A DNA stretch of 5,553 nt from CAG-877 sp963589235 (lineage in GTDB: Bacteria > Bacillota_I > Bacilli_A > RF39 > UBA660): NCBI GenBank assembly GCA_963589235.1, contig CAVAJX010000046.1, positions 1-5,553 on the forward strand, given 5' to 3'. Every line of letters begins with the position of its first letter. Positions within the stretch are counted from its first letter, which is position 1. This document shows positions 5,487-5,553 of this stretch, one piece after another. The notes beneath the pieces are model-generated. The model made no database searches, was not told the origin of the DNA, and was given only the letters and a program-made list of their open reading frames with translations. Made by a program: the position numbers and the translations under genes.

Positions 5487-5500
5487 GAAAAGAGGGAAAT
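5460..5500 (-). repeat. 41-bp promoter/terminator module, copy B
   Basis: This is the second copy of the module described for 4829-4869, in the same orientation and in the same place relative to its gene's promoter. Here the T-rich part (minus-strand TTTCCCTCTTTTC) is not preceded by a perfect hairpin, so it may be a worn terminator of an outside gene. Confidence 0.65.
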
Positions 5501-5510
5501 GTGTTAATCC

Positions 5511-5550
5511 TTTTTTAAAATGATACCAAAAAATTTTTTTAAAATGATAC
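5511..5550 (+). repeat. 16-bp direct repeat with 24-bp period at the window edge
   Basis: TTTTTTAAAATGATAC occurs exactly twice, at 5511-5526 and 5535-5550, separated by CAAAAAAT. The sequence is AT-rich, but GATAC at a fixed place in both copies argues for true duplication. The window ends three bases later, so more copies may follow. It lies upstream of the gene 4 promoter on the minus strand and could be a regulator site, the start of a tandem array, or an element end; none can be shown. Confidence 0.6.
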
Positions 5551-5553
5551 TTA

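Noticed and set aside
5511..5550. Start of a CRISPR array
   Set aside because: Only two copies, an 8-base spacer and T/A-tract units; repeat and spacer lengths do not fit any CRISPR, and no cas gene is present.

Overview
The window is AT-rich (roughly 30% GC by eye) and comes from a low-GC Bacillota-type bacterium. Genes start with strong AGGAGG-type ribosome sites, hairpin-plus-T terminators are common, and the two recognisable proteins are SpoVB-like and HelD-like, both typical of Bacilli and Clostridia. The standard code is used: the three tryptophans of the helicase are TGG, and no gene has an in-frame TGA. This argues against a Mycoplasma/Spiroplasma-type code. The very low GC and small gaps would fit an uncultured gut Bacilli lineage (RF39-like), but that is inference.

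Layout. Positions 1-73 hold what looks like the tail of an outside terminator and the terminator of gene 1. Gene 1 (74-1180, minus) is a 368-residue single-pass membrane protein with a very Glu/Pro-rich cytoplasmic part and no assigned function. Positions 1181-1394 form a divergent control region with an extended -10 promoter for gene 1, a 9-bp inverted repeat and an array of TTTTACA elements. Gene 2 (1395-2690, plus) is a SpoVB/MurJ-like lipid-linked precursor flippase with no visible ribosome site. Gene 3 (2696-4726, minus) converges on gene 2 with a 5-bp gap. It is a complete HelD-type superfamily 1 NTPase that acts on RNA polymerase. Gene 4 (4884-5405, minus) encodes an unrecognised 173-residue soluble protein with a His/Cys cluster near its N terminus. 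Positions 5406-5553 hold the gene 4 promoter and the start of a 24-bp-period direct repeat that runs to the window edge.

Genes 3 and 4 appear to be separate transcription units, because gene 4 has its own terminator and gene 3 its own promoter. However, they carry promoter regions about 78% identical over 41 bp. This is the strongest hint of shared control or of duplication of an intergenic module. The functions (envelope precursor flipping, RNA polymerase recycling, a membrane-anchored acidic scaffold, an unknown protein) do not form an obvious single pathway. I see no defence system, CRISPR array, tRNA, rRNA or transposase gene. The most interesting unexplained items are the TTTTACA array, the shared promoter module, the possible leaderless start of the flippase, and the two unassigned proteins.
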